From assembly GCF_005796185.1 (NCBI RefSeq), contig NZ_VAHM01000010.1, positions 90,516 to 154,515 on the forward strand: DNA of 64,000 nucleotides. The letters run 5' to 3'. Positions 40,997 through 50,026 of this stretch are shown piece by piece. Under the pieces are notes generated by a model that was given only the letters and a program-made list of their open reading frames with translations, made no database searches and was not told where the DNA came from. The DNA is from Pseudarthrobacter sp. NamB4 (GTDB lineage Bacteria > Actinomycetota > Actinomycetes > Actinomycetales > Micrococcaceae). A program made the position numbers and the translations under genes. Numbering within the stretch: the stretch's first letter is position 1; the number at the start of each line of letters is the position of its first letter.

Positions 40997-41671
40997 GTGA
41001 GCAAACAAGCATTGATCCGCTGGCTTTCCAGTGGCGTAATGTGTGGGCTTTTGGCTTTGCTCACGTTGCTGGGCCCGGTACAGGCGGCTAAAGCCGACGA
41101 TGGTTCCCCTGCTTCCGAACCGGCCGTTACTGCCCCTCCCAGCACCGACCCTGCACCTGAGCCGGGCCTCCCTACCTTCGGTCCTGTTGAGCCGCTTCCG
41201 GATCCTGTCGTTCCGCCGCCTGTGGAGGAGGTGGTTCTGCCACCCGAACCGCCCAGCGAGGTCCCTGCAGAACCTGTTGCTCCGCCTGCCCCTCCTGCTT
41301 CCGCAGTGGTCATGCCGGGGGTTCCGGCCGCCACTACGCCGGCAGTGGCGCCCGGAGCGGACGTACTTCCGTCGCCAGTACAGGCAGCGGAACTCTCTAC
41401 TCCTGCATCCGAGCCTGCCTTGTCCACGAGTGAGCCGGAAAGTTCGGCAGCAGTTGTCGCCTCGCCAAGCCCCTCGTCATCCTCATCTGCGTCAAGCGCC
41501 CCGTTGCAGCAAGTCAACTCCAGCCCCGTGGAGCAGGTGGTCTCGGCAGCCGCCGGAAGTCCCCTCGGAGTTCAGATACTAACTGTTGCCATACTCATAG
41601 GTGCCGGCATCTTGTACTTCAGGGCCCTCGGTTCCAAGGGTCTGCGGACTCCGTCCAGACCCGCTAAGTAA
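40997..41671 (+). CDS. Wall-spanning Pro/Ser-rich protein with C-terminal membrane helix
   Basis: 224 residues from GTG 40997. LIRWLSSGVMCGLLALLTLL then AAKADD is a cleavable signal peptide. Residues 35-170 are Pro/Val/Glu/Ser-rich without fold, and GVQILTVAILIGAGILYF near 193-212 is a membrane helix followed by a basic tail. No LPxTG. First gene of the plus-strand operon, 12 bp before the glycosyltransferase; probably a structural or export partner. No family recognised. Confidence 0.75.
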   Translation: MSKQALIRWLSSGVMCGLLALLTLLGPVQAAKADDGSPASEPAVTAPPSTDPAPEPGLPTFGPVEPLPDPVVPPPVEEVVLPPEPPSEVPAEPVAPPAPPASAVVMPGVPAATTPAVAPGADVLPSPVQAAELSTPASEPALSTSEPESSAAVVASPSPSSSSSASSAPLQQVNSSPVEQVVSAAAGSPLGVQILTVAILIGAGILYFRALGSKGLRTPSRPAK

Positions 41672-41683
41672 CCGCGAGCCGAA

Positions 41684-42910
41684 TTGAGTACTGAAGGTCG
41701 TTCTGACGAGTTGCGCCAAAAAATAAGGGTTTTGCTTCTGACCCATTCCTACTGGCCGGAGACCAGCCCGCCGCAGCGCAGGTGGAGTGCATTCGTGGGG
41801 GAGTTCCGTAAGCAAAGCTGGGAAGTCGACGTGGTGGCTCCCGTCGCTCATTCGCCTGCGGGTAACCGCAAGTCCTTTGCGGGCAAGGCGGGGAAGGCCT
41901 TTCGTTCTCAGGCAGGGCCGCACGGCGAAACCATTTACCGTGTGCCGTTCCTGCCGCACGGAAGAGGGCATGTCTGGCGGCTCCTGGATCAATGCTTCTC
42001 CGCGTTGTGGACGGTCCCCGTGGGGATGTTTACCCGAAGACCTGATGTGGTTGTCGTCACCGTGCCGAGTCTTCCCATGCTGGCTGCTGGCTATGCGCTT
42101 GCCCGCCTGCGCGGGGTGCCGCTCGTGCTGGAAATGCGGGATGCGTGGCCTGACTTGGCCCGCGATGCTCGATTGGTACAGGGAAGTGTCAAGAGCGGAT
42201 TTGAGATTGTCGCGGACTTCGTGCAACGCCGTGCCGACCTCGTGGTAACGGTTACTGATGGATTCGCCGACGTGCTCCGCCGCAGGGGTATTTTGAACGT
42301 CGCGACCGTTTCCAACGGCCTCCATGTGAGCTCCCTGCCAGCGCTGCCTGCACCTCCGATAAACCGCGAGGTTCTGGAGGTGCTGTACTTGGGGAATCAC
42401 GGTGAGAGCCAGAAACTGGAAACCTCCATTCGTGCCAGCGCGATGCTGGGCAACCGGATGCACCTCCACATGGTGGGCTCCGGATCCCGGAAGCCAGCGC
42501 TGCAGAAGCTGGCACGCGAACTCGCTGCCCCCGTTACCTTCCACTCCTCCCTGCATGGACAGGATGTTCTGGATCGGTACGCTTCCGCGGACACCTGCAT
42601 CGTGTCCCTTAGGGATGACTGGAAGTCCTTTGAGACCACAATTCCGTCCAAAACGTACGAGGTCCTCGCTCTCGGACGGCACATGACCGCCATGGTTCTG
42701 GGTGAAGCAGCCCGAGTGGTAGCGGAGGCAGACGCTGGCGACATAGTGCCAAACAATCCTCACTCTTTGGCTGCTCTGTGGTTCGAACTGGCGGAAGACA
42801 GGAGACGCCTTGTACGGACCGGAACCAGCCGTTCCTGGGTACAGAACCACGCGGACTACGGCGTCCTTTCCCGGCGTTATATGGACCTTATCCGGGATCT
42901 TGTTTCATGA
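41684..42910 (+). CDS. Glycosyltransferase, GT4 type
   Basis: 408 residues, TTG start. GT-B fold: RVLLLTHSYWPETSPPQRRW, LVLEMRDAWPD, VVTVTDGFADVL, VLYLGNHGES and a donor-binding LRDDWKSFETTIPSKTYEVL. This resembles WbuB-like transferases acting on amino sugars, where the late Glu of SKTYEVLAL contacts the nucleotide. No signal. Overlaps the next transferase by 4 bp (ATGA). Confidence 0.88.
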   Translation: MSTEGRSDELRQKIRVLLLTHSYWPETSPPQRRWSAFVGEFRKQSWEVDVVAPVAHSPAGNRKSFAGKAGKAFRSQAGPHGETIYRVPFLPHGRGHVWRLLDQCFSALWTVPVGMFTRRPDVVVVTVPSLPMLAAGYALARLRGVPLVLEMRDAWPDLARDARLVQGSVKSGFEIVADFVQRRADLVVTVTDGFADVLRRRGILNVATVSNGLHVSSLPALPAPPINREVLEVLYLGNHGESQKLETSIRASAMLGNRMHLHMVGSGSRKPALQKLARELAAPVTFHSSLHGQDVLDRYASADTCIVSLRDDWKSFETTIPSKTYEVLALGRHMTAMVLGEAARVVAEADAGDIVPNNPHSLAALWFELAEDRRRLVRTGTSRSWVQNHADYGVLSRRYMDLIRDLVS

Positions 42911-44688
42911 AACAGCCTGTCGATATGACCTTGCTGTTCCGGAATCTACGCCTTACATGCCAGGCCGTTGCTGACAACCTAGGGGATGACCCCTTCCAAT
43001 TTCTTCTCCAAGTTTCCCGGAGATTGCCGGCTGGCGTCGTAACACCGGCTGTGCGCCTAGTCCTAACTGCCGCCCCTGCCGGAGCCACGTCCACACCTGT
43101 CGTGGTGGCCGAGATGCTGAGCGGTAACCTCGCCGGAGTGAAGCGGCGCTTGCAGTTGGCTCTGGAGCGGAATAAGTCCCCGCGCGTGGCTGTGAAGCTG
43201 GCCGAAATCGCCCTCGCCGCCAACGAGCCTGCATATGCAGACAAATTCCTCGCTCTCTCCTCCGGATCCACGGGGCATGCTGCTGCACTCGCCCGCCGTT
43301 TCTGGTACTCCGGCGCAGTCACAGAAGCGACCGACGTGCTCGAAGGAGCACCGGGCTCGGCGACCAGACAAAAAGGACAACGCGCGCGTCTGAAGTCGGA
43401 ACAGGCATTGCTTAGCGGCTGGGCACCCACCCTCCCGCATGCACCGATGGAGCCGGTTCCCGACCGGGTGCTGCACTTGCTCACCAACTCCCTTCCCCAT
43501 ACCCGGAGCGGTTACGCCGAAAGGTCCCACTCAGTCTTGTTGGCTCAGCAGGATGCAGGCTGGGAAACCCTGGCGGTCACACGCATTGGCTACCCCTTGC
43601 TGGTTGGAAAACTGGGCGCCCGGCAGGAAGACTCAGTTGATGGAGTCCGGTACCGAAGGTTGCTTCCCGCGAGCCTTGCCGCCAATCCCGCGGGCCGTCT
43701 TCAGCAGCAGGCAGAAGAGACACTGCGGTTAGCACTGGAGTTCCGGCCCAGCGTTATCCATACAACAACCCACTTCATCAACGGTCTTGTCGCCAAGGCT
43801 GTGGCCGATGCGCTGGGAATTCCTTGGGTTTATGAGGTCCGTGGGCAGTTGGCCGATACGTGGGCGTCCACGAGGGGCCCGGAGGCCAAGGAGAGCGAAC
43901 GTTACAAGCTGTTCCGGGAGCGCGAAGCTGGAATCATGAGGTCGGCTGACCTGGTCATCACGCTCGGTCAGGCCATGAAGGACAACATCGTGGCTGCCGG
44001 TGTTCCGGAGGCGAAAATTGTCATTGCTCCCAACGCCGTGGGCGGGGAGTATCTGGTTAGGCCCCCGGAGGTCAGCGAAGCCCGGACTCTGCTGGGATTG
44101 GAACAGGACGTTCAGATCATTGGAACGGTCAGCAGCCTCGTGCCCTATGAAGGGCTCGATGACCTCATCTCGGCTTTCACATTCCTTGCCCCAACAAACC
44201 CACACCTGCGGCTGCTGATTGTCGGATCCGGGGTCTCCCTTCCGGCGCTCCAGGACCAAGCGCGGAGGAGCGGGTTTGGTGACCGCGTTGTCTTTACGGG
44301 GTTGGTACCAGCGGGTCGCGCCCGTGCGTACCATCAGGCACTGGATATCTTCGTCGTCCCGCGTAAGAATCTGGATGTCACCCGATCTGTGACACCATTG
44401 AAGCCTGTGGAAGCAATGGCTAGCGCCCGGCCGGTGGTTGCAAGCGCGCTTCCTGCCTTGTCTGAGATCGTTGAAGACGGCCATACTGGTCTGCTGGTGG
44501 CTCCAGAGGACCCAGCCGCTTTGGCGAAAGCCCTGGATTCCCTGCTCGCTGATGCCACGCTACGCAAAGCGATGGGAAGGCATGGACGGGATCGAGTGCT
44601 CGCCACCCGTACTTGGGCAGCGAACGCAGCGGCCACTGTCCAGGCATACCGCTTCATTGCAACAGAACAGTCAAGGAGAACTCACTAG
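42907..44688 (+). CDS. Glycosyltransferase, GT4 type with N-terminal helical domain
   Basis: 593 residues from ATG 42907 inside the previous stop. An N-terminal helical region (1-165) with TPR-like Ala/Leu runs precedes the GT-B part: RVLHLLTNSLPHTRSGYAER, WVYEVRGQLADTWAST, IVIAPNAVGGEYL, GTVSSLVPYEGLDDLISAF and PLKPVEAMASARPVVAS. It is paralogous to the transferase at 54447-56516 (same LP-T-SGY and PLKP-EA motifs). Overlaps the permease gene by one base (TAGTG). Confidence 0.9.
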   Translation: MKQPVDMTLLFRNLRLTCQAVADNLGDDPFQFLLQVSRRLPAGVVTPAVRLVLTAAPAGATSTPVVVAEMLSGNLAGVKRRLQLALERNKSPRVAVKLAEIALAANEPAYADKFLALSSGSTGHAAALARRFWYSGAVTEATDVLEGAPGSATRQKGQRARLKSEQALLSGWAPTLPHAPMEPVPDRVLHLLTNSLPHTRSGYAERSHSVLLAQQDAGWETLAVTRIGYPLLVGKLGARQEDSVDGVRYRRLLPASLAANPAGRLQQQAEETLRLALEFRPSVIHTTTHFINGLVAKAVADALGIPWVYEVRGQLADTWASTRGPEAKESERYKLFREREAGIMRSADLVITLGQAMKDNIVAAGVPEAKIVIAPNAVGGEYLVRPPEVSEARTLLGLEQDVQIIGTVSSLVPYEGLDDLISAFTFLAPTNPHLRLLIVGSGVSLPALQDQARRSGFGDRVVFTGLVPAGRARAYHQALDIFVVPRKNLDVTRSVTPLKPVEAMASARPVVASALPALSEIVEDGHTGLLVAPEDPAALAKALDSLLADATLRKAMGRHGRDRVLATRTWAANAAATVQAYRFIATEQSRRTH

Positions 44689-45575
44689 TGTCCGCAAAGA
44701 AGGCCAAGCTGCCTGAGCCCGCGGGCATCCAGCCGCTCTCGGTGGATATGCGGAAACTGACCCGCGTGGGATCCCGGCCGAATTTTCTTGATTATCTCGT
44801 CAAGCTCTGGGACTTCCGGCAGTTCATTTTTTACGATGCCCGGGCCCGCGTCCAGAGCGGCACCCGCCGCGACCGGCTCGGCAGCGCCTGGCTGCTGCTC
44901 AACCCAATTTTCAACGGGCTGACGTATTACCTCATTTTTGGGGTCTTGCTGCAGACCAGCAGGGGTATCGACAACTTTGTTGGGTACCTCGTGGTCGGCA
45001 TCTTCCTGTACCAGTTCAGCTCAGGTGCAATCACTGCAGGTGCCCGCTCAATTCGTAACGGCAAAGCCGTGGTTCAAGCGTTCAATTTTCCGCGTGCTGC
45101 GCTTCCACTCGGCGCAAATATCCGGGAACTGCTGTCAGCGGTGCCGTTGGTCCTCGGGATGCTGCTGATCATCGTCGTGTTCCCTCCGGCCGAGACCATC
45201 TCGTGGCTTTGGTTGCTGGTTATTCCAGCAGTTCTTCTGCAAGGGCTGTTCAACCTTGGCATCGGCATGATCCTGGCCAGGGTCATAGCTCGGGTCCACG
45301 ATGTGACGCATCTGCTGCCGTTTGTCCTTCGCGCGTGGATGTACGCCTCGGCGGTCTTCTATTCTTACGACCGTTTCATCAGTGACCCCACACTCCTTGA
45401 GGTAATGACACTGAATCCACTGTTTAACGTCATTGATATCGTGCGGAGTTGCGTGCTGTATGACACCCTCCCGGCGTGGGAATCATGGGCAAGCCTGGCC
45501 TGTGTCGCCCTGGCTGCCCTTCTCGTAGGCTTTTTCTTCTTCTGGAAGGGGGAAGAGACGTATGGTCGGGATTGA
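44688..45575 (+). CDS. Polysaccharide ABC exporter permease (Wzm/TagG type)
   Basis: 295 residues from GTG 44688 (AAGGAG upstream). Six membrane helices: LGSAWLLLNPIFNGLTYYLI, FVGYLVVGIFLYQFSSGAI, IRELLSAVPLVLGMLLIIVV and others, in the ABC2-membrane pattern. Exports a lipid-linked polymer across the membrane together with the ATPase encoded next (14-bp overlap). So polymer export is ABC-dependent, not Wzx/Wzy. Confidence 0.92.
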   Translation: MSAKKAKLPEPAGIQPLSVDMRKLTRVGSRPNFLDYLVKLWDFRQFIFYDARARVQSGTRRDRLGSAWLLLNPIFNGLTYYLIFGVLLQTSRGIDNFVGYLVVGIFLYQFSSGAITAGARSIRNGKAVVQAFNFPRAALPLGANIRELLSAVPLVLGMLLIIVVFPPAETISWLWLLVIPAVLLQGLFNLGIGMILARVIARVHDVTHLLPFVLRAWMYASAVFYSYDRFISDPTLLEVMTLNPLFNVIDIVRSCVLYDTLPAWESWASLACVALAALLVGFFFFWKGEETYGRD

Positions 45576-46452
45576 CGAGACGCTTTTCCTCGATGGTCCC
45601 CCCTGCGTCGTGATCGACAAAGTCGCAATGACCTACAAGGTCGAATCCTCGAACGACAGATCCGGCTCTACGCAGGGGATGAAGGGTGTCCTCCGGAATG
45701 TCCTTGGACGGTCCAACCGTGTGACCGTGAGCGCCCTGAAAGAGATGTCCCTGGTGGTGGAGCGCGGCGAGTCGGTAGGAATCATTGGTCGCAATGGGTC
45801 CGGGAAGAGCACCATGATGAAGCTCATCAGCGGGCAGGTGGCACCAACTGAGGGCGGTGTTTATGCCTCCAGCACGCCCATCCTGCTCGGCGTCAACGCG
45901 GCACTTGTCCCGGAGCTCTCGGGAGACCAAAACGTGGTCCTGGGCTGCCTTGCGATGGGCATGAGCATGGAGCAAATTGATGAGCAGTTTGACAGCATTG
46001 TTGAGCTTTCAGGACTGGATTCCGCTATCTACCTCCCCATGAAGTCCTACTCCTCGGGCATGGCATCGCGGCTTCGCTTCGCTATCGCCGCTGCAGTCAA
46101 CCCGGAAATACTCCTGGTGGACGAGGCCCTGAACACTGGCGACGCCCAGTTCAGCAGCCGTAGCAAGGCCCGGATGGATGAGCTTCGGGCCCAGGCTGGG
46201 TGCGTGTTCATCGTGAGCCACAGCCTGGATACCATCCGGGACATGTGCAGCCGCGTGATTTGGCTGGACAAGGGCGAATTGATCATGGACGGGAGCCCCG
46301 AGGAGACCACGGAACTGTACCGGGATTTTTCAGCGCATCTGTCCAAGGGGAACAACATCAGCGCCACGAGGATCAAGGACGACGCCCGGGCCAATCTTGT
46401 AGCCACGCAGGTTCTGGAACGAACCACTGGCCGTCGGACAGAGCGGCGCTGA
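45562..46452 (+). CDS. Polysaccharide ABC exporter ATPase (Wzt/TagH type)
   Basis: 296 residues. Walker A IGRNGSGKST near 75, the Wzt-type YSSGMASRLRFAIA signature near 153, Walker B EILLVDEALNTGD, H-loop IVSHSLD. The C-terminal extension is short, without a carbohydrate-binding domain, so polymer capping recognition is not indicated. Confidence 0.93.
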   Translation: MVGIDETLFLDGPPCVVIDKVAMTYKVESSNDRSGSTQGMKGVLRNVLGRSNRVTVSALKEMSLVVERGESVGIIGRNGSGKSTMMKLISGQVAPTEGGVYASSTPILLGVNAALVPELSGDQNVVLGCLAMGMSMEQIDEQFDSIVELSGLDSAIYLPMKSYSSGMASRLRFAIAAAVNPEILLVDEALNTGDAQFSSRSKARMDELRAQAGCVFIVSHSLDTIRDMCSRVIWLDKGELIMDGSPEETTELYRDFSAHLSKGNNISATRIKDDARANLVATQVLERTTGRRTERR

Positions 46453-46453
46453 G

Positions 46454-48361
46454 ATGGCTGCTGTCATGACGGACGTCCGCACAGCCCTGTGGCACTTGCG
46501 CCACGGTGGCCCGGCCCAGGTCAAAGAGTGGATACGGCGACGGAAAATAGAAGGCCCTGGCCGCCGAAGCGCCGTCATCAGGACGGCTTCCGGCAAGGGG
46601 CACCGGGATTACAACCAGCAGCTGTCGTTTGCCCCGTACAGGGTTCCCGACCGGGCTCCGCGGCGGGGCGATCTCAGCGTCGGCGTCATATTGGACGAGT
46701 TCTCTTCCTCAGCTTTCTCCTTTGAGTGGAATCTCCTACCCCTCCGCAAGGACTCATGGCTGCAACAACTGACTGAGACCAAGATCGATTTTCTGTTTGT
46801 GGAGTCCGCCTGGAACGGCAACGCAGGTTCCTGGAAGTACCAGCTGGCGGGCACAACGGGACCCAAACCGGAGTTCCTCGCCCTTCTGGACTGGTGCCGT
46901 GAGCACTCCATCCCCACGGTCTTCTGGAATAAGGAAGACCCGCCGCACTATGATGACTTCCTGCCCGCGGCGCGGCAGTTCGACGTCGTCTTCACCAGCG
47001 ACTCCGACCGCATACCTTCTTATTTAAGGGACTTGGGGCACCACCGCGTCTCTACCTTGCCATTCGCCGCGCAGCCGGCCCTCCACAATCCAATCAGGAG
47101 CAGCGCCGACCGGCATTCCCGTGGGGTCGCCTTTGCCGGGATGTACTTCGCGCACAAGTATCCGGAGCGTCGCCAGCAGATGGACATGCTGCTGACCGCG
47201 GCCAGGAGCGCCACCGCACACAGTGGCTTGGAGTTGGAAATCTTTTCCCGGCAACTCGGCGGGGATTCGAACTACCAGTTCCCCGTGCCTTTCAGCGAGA
47301 ACGTAGTGGGGACCCTGGACTATGCGCAAATGCTCACGGCGTACCGGATGTACAAAGTGTTCCTCAATGTCAATTCGGTGGTCGGCTCACCCAGCATGTG
47401 CGCGCGGAGGATCTTCGAGATCACTGCCTCCGGAACTCCCGTAGTCTCGGCTCCCAGCGCCGCCATCCGCTGCTTCTTCGAACCGGACGAAGTAATGGTC
47501 GCCACCACAGAGGAGCAAGGCGAACACCAGATCCGGATGCTCGCCCGGAGTCCCGAATTGAACGACCGCGTGGTTCACAAGGGGCAACGGCGCATCTGGA
47601 AGGAGAACACCTACGCCCATCGGGCTGAGGCAGTTGTCGCAAGCGTGTTGCCCCAGCGCAGTGAGGCAGTTGCCCTGCCGTCAGTAAGTGCGCTGGTGTC
47701 CACTGTCCGGCCACATAAGCTGGAGCAGGTCTTCGCCGCAGTGGGAAGTCAGGTTGGGGTGGAGGCCGAACTGGTGCTCCTGACGCACGGCTTTGAGGCG
47801 GACGATGTACAGGTACATGCCTTGGCCCACCAGTATGGCGTTGGGCGTTACCAGGTCCTGACCGCACCCCGGGAACTTTCCCTGGGGGAGTGCCTCAACA
47901 GATGCGTCGCTGCTGCCACCGGGGACGTCCTTAGCAAGATGGACGACGACGACTATTACGGTCCCAATTACCTTGCCGATCTGCTTCATGCATTGCAGTT
48001 CTCAAAGGCAGATGTGGTGGGGAAACTTGCGCACTACATGCACTTCTCGTCGAATGGGGCAAACGTGCTGCGCATGCAGCATCTGGAACACACCTTCAGC
48101 CGGACTGTCATGGGTCCCACTATCACAGCGAGGCGGGAAGTCTTTGAGGCCCACCCATTTGAGGCACTGAACCGTGGCGAAGACACGGCCTTCCTCAAGG
48201 CAGTGACGACGGCGGGCGGCACCATCTACTCAGCCGACAGGTACAACTTCTGCCAGATGCGCAGTTCCAAAGGTCATACCTGGGACGTGTCAGAGGAAGA
48301 GCTGGCCGCGTCTGGAGAAATCAGGTTCTTCGGGGATCCCACAAAACACGTCACACTTTAA
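46454..48361 (+). CDS. CgeB-like/GT2 double-domain glycosyltransferase
   Basis: 635 residues, ATG one base after the ATPase stop. N-terminal half (60-400) is CgeB/YkvP-like: VFWNKEDPPHYDDFLPAA, FAGMYFAHKYPERRQQM, SPSMCARRIFEITASGTPVVS. C-terminal half (about 410-610) is GT2-like: SALVSTVRPHKLEQV and LSKMDDDDYYGPNYLADLL with the metal-binding Asp run. Same domain order as the transferase at 50023. Two linkages could be made by one protein. Confidence 0.88.
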   Translation: MAAVMTDVRTALWHLRHGGPAQVKEWIRRRKIEGPGRRSAVIRTASGKGHRDYNQQLSFAPYRVPDRAPRRGDLSVGVILDEFSSSAFSFEWNLLPLRKDSWLQQLTETKIDFLFVESAWNGNAGSWKYQLAGTTGPKPEFLALLDWCREHSIPTVFWNKEDPPHYDDFLPAARQFDVVFTSDSDRIPSYLRDLGHHRVSTLPFAAQPALHNPIRSSADRHSRGVAFAGMYFAHKYPERRQQMDMLLTAARSATAHSGLELEIFSRQLGGDSNYQFPVPFSENVVGTLDYAQMLTAYRMYKVFLNVNSVVGSPSMCARRIFEITASGTPVVSAPSAAIRCFFEPDEVMVATTEEQGEHQIRMLARSPELNDRVVHKGQRRIWKENTYAHRAEAVVASVLPQRSEAVALPSVSALVSTVRPHKLEQVFAAVGSQVGVEAELVLLTHGFEADDVQVHALAHQYGVGRYQVLTAPRELSLGECLNRCVAAATGDVLSKMDDDDYYGPNYLADLLHALQFSKADVVGKLAHYMHFSSNGANVLRMQHLEHTFSRTVMGPTITARREVFEAHPFEALNRGEDTAFLKAVTTAGGTIYSADRYNFCQMRSSKGHTWDVSEEELAASGEIRFFGDPTKHVTL

Positions 48362-48376
48362 ACAACAAGGGGAAAA

Positions 48377-49675
48377 ATGACAAATATCAAAACCGTCGCC
48401 GTTGTGGGCCTCGGCTACATCGGCCTGCCCACGGCAGCCATTCTTGCCACTAATGGCATCAACGTTATTGGCGTGGACGTCAACCAAAACACGGTGGACT
48501 CCGTTAACCGTGGCGAGGTGCCCTTTGTGGAACCGGACCTGGGAGTGCATGTTGCCGGCGCCGTCAGCCAAGGGCACCTCAGTGCCACCACAAGCACGCC
48601 TGAAGCGCAGGCCTATATCGTGGCCGTTCCCACCCCTTTCCGGGAGGATCGCTCGGCTGACCTCAGCTACATTGAGGCGGCAGCCCGGGGGATCGCGCCG
48701 CGCCTGAAGGGCGGTGAACTGGTAATCCTCGAATCGACCTCCCCGCCCCGGGCAACCAGGCACATGGCCGAGTACATCCTGGGGCTGCGTCCGGACCTGT
48801 CCCTTGACGGCGCAGATGGTGCACCCGTGGTTCACTTTGCTCACTGCCCAGAGCGCGTGCTGCCCGGCCGGGTCATGATCGAACTGGTGACCAACGACCG
48901 GATTGTCGGAGGCATTACCGCCGAGGCTGCCAAGTTGGCCAAGGACCTCTACGCGGTATTTTGTCAGGGTGAAATCCTGGTCACTGACGACGTCACTGCC
49001 GAAATGGCGAAGCTCGTGGAGAACTCTTACCGCGACGTCAACATCGCCTTCGCCAACGAACTCTCCGTCATCAGCGACAAGCTCGGCATCGACGTATGGG
49101 AACTTATTCGCCTGGCCAACCACCATCCGCGCGTGAACATCCTTCAGCCGGGGCCCGGCGTCGGCGGGCACTGCATCGCTGTTGATCCGTGGTTTATCGT
49201 GGCAGCCGCTCCCGAGACGTCACACCTGATCCGCACCGCCCGTGAGGTCAATGATGCAAAGCCTGAATGGGTTGTTGCAAAAGTCCGGGAGGCTGCGGAA
49301 GCCCTCGAAACCCAGCCAGTCATCGCGACCCTGGGCCTGGCCTTCAAAGCGAACATTGACGATCTGCGCGAGTCCCCGTCCATCGGGATTACCGCTGCGC
49401 TTTCAGATCAGCTCACCGACGCCAGGCTTCTTGTTGTCGAACCGCATGTGAAGGCACTGCCAGAAGCCCTCCAAGACCGGTCAAACGTCGAGCTGGCAGA
49501 AACAGATGCTGCAATTGCGCAGGCAGACGTCATTGTTGTGCTGGTGGACCACGACGAGTTCAAGAACGTGCCGCCGGCCGCCGTCGCGGGCAAAACGGTC
49601 ATCGACTCGCGTGGCATTTGGCGTGCCGACGTCGAACGGGACCTTGCCATCGCCGCTGCTGCAGCGGCACTTTAA
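48377..49675 (+). CDS. wecC: UDP-N-acetyl-D-mannosamine dehydrogenase
   Basis: 432 residues. AVVGLGYIGLPTAAILATNG is the NAD-binding loop; AHCPERVLPGR and VENSYRDVNIAFANEL are substrate contacts; GPGVGGHCIAVDPWF holds the catalytic Cys; ATLGLAFKANIDDLRESPS belongs to the C-terminal domain. Oxidises UDP-ManNAc to UDP-ManNAcA. Together with WecB at 59600 it gives an N-acetylmannosaminuronate donor. Other UDP-sugar dehydrogenases are close relatives. Confidence 0.93.
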   Translation: MTNIKTVAVVGLGYIGLPTAAILATNGINVIGVDVNQNTVDSVNRGEVPFVEPDLGVHVAGAVSQGHLSATTSTPEAQAYIVAVPTPFREDRSADLSYIEAAARGIAPRLKGGELVILESTSPPRATRHMAEYILGLRPDLSLDGADGAPVVHFAHCPERVLPGRVMIELVTNDRIVGGITAEAAKLAKDLYAVFCQGEILVTDDVTAEMAKLVENSYRDVNIAFANELSVISDKLGIDVWELIRLANHHPRVNILQPGPGVGGHCIAVDPWFIVAAAPETSHLIRTAREVNDAKPEWVVAKVREAAEALETQPVIATLGLAFKANIDDLRESPSIGITAALSDQLTDARLLVVEPHVKALPEALQDRSNVELAETDAAIAQADVIVVLVDHDEFKNVPPAAVAGKTVIDSRGIWRADVERDLAIAAAAAAL

Positions 49676-49717
49676 ATCTAATGTCGGCTACCGCAGGGAA
49701 ATAAAGGCAACTACACA

Positions 49718-50026
49718 GTGATCCCCGAGAGTATCGATATGGAGTTGGTGCAGCAAGGCATCACCCGGGCAGCCCTTGCCCATAACGCGGAGATCAACAG
49801 ACTGCAGGCCGAATTGCAAGCGGCCTATGCGGAATTAGAAGCCTCCTTTGCGGTAGCCGACAAGAAACGCCTTATCGACGAATTGCATGATGCCCGCACA
49901 CAGCTGGAAACGCACCGGAAGAAGCTGGACCAAACTGAACGGAAACTGACTGCCTTGTCCCGGTCCCGGCTGGGTTCCTTGCAGCTGCGGTATTGGCGGC
50001 TGCGCAGGGGACAGAGGAAGGCATGA
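49718..50026 (+). CDS. Small coiled-coil protein between wecC and a glycosyltransferase
   Basis: 102 residues, GTG start. AEINRLQAELQAAYAELEAS and LIDELHDARTQLETHRKKLD form a heptad-repeat helix from about 20 to 80, followed by a basic Arg-rich tail. No membrane part. The start of the next transferase lies in its stop (ATGATG), so the two are coupled; it may be a clamp or chain-length partner. Function unknown. Confidence 0.7.
   Translation: MIPESIDMELVQQGITRAALAHNAEINRLQAELQAAYAELEASFAVADKKRLIDELHDARTQLETHRKKLDQTERKLTALSRSRLGSLQLRYWRLRRGQRKA

Noticed and set aside
41579..42850. 423-residue minus-strand frame opposite the first glycosyltransferase
   Set aside because: His/Arg-rich shadow; the sense product has GT4 motifs.
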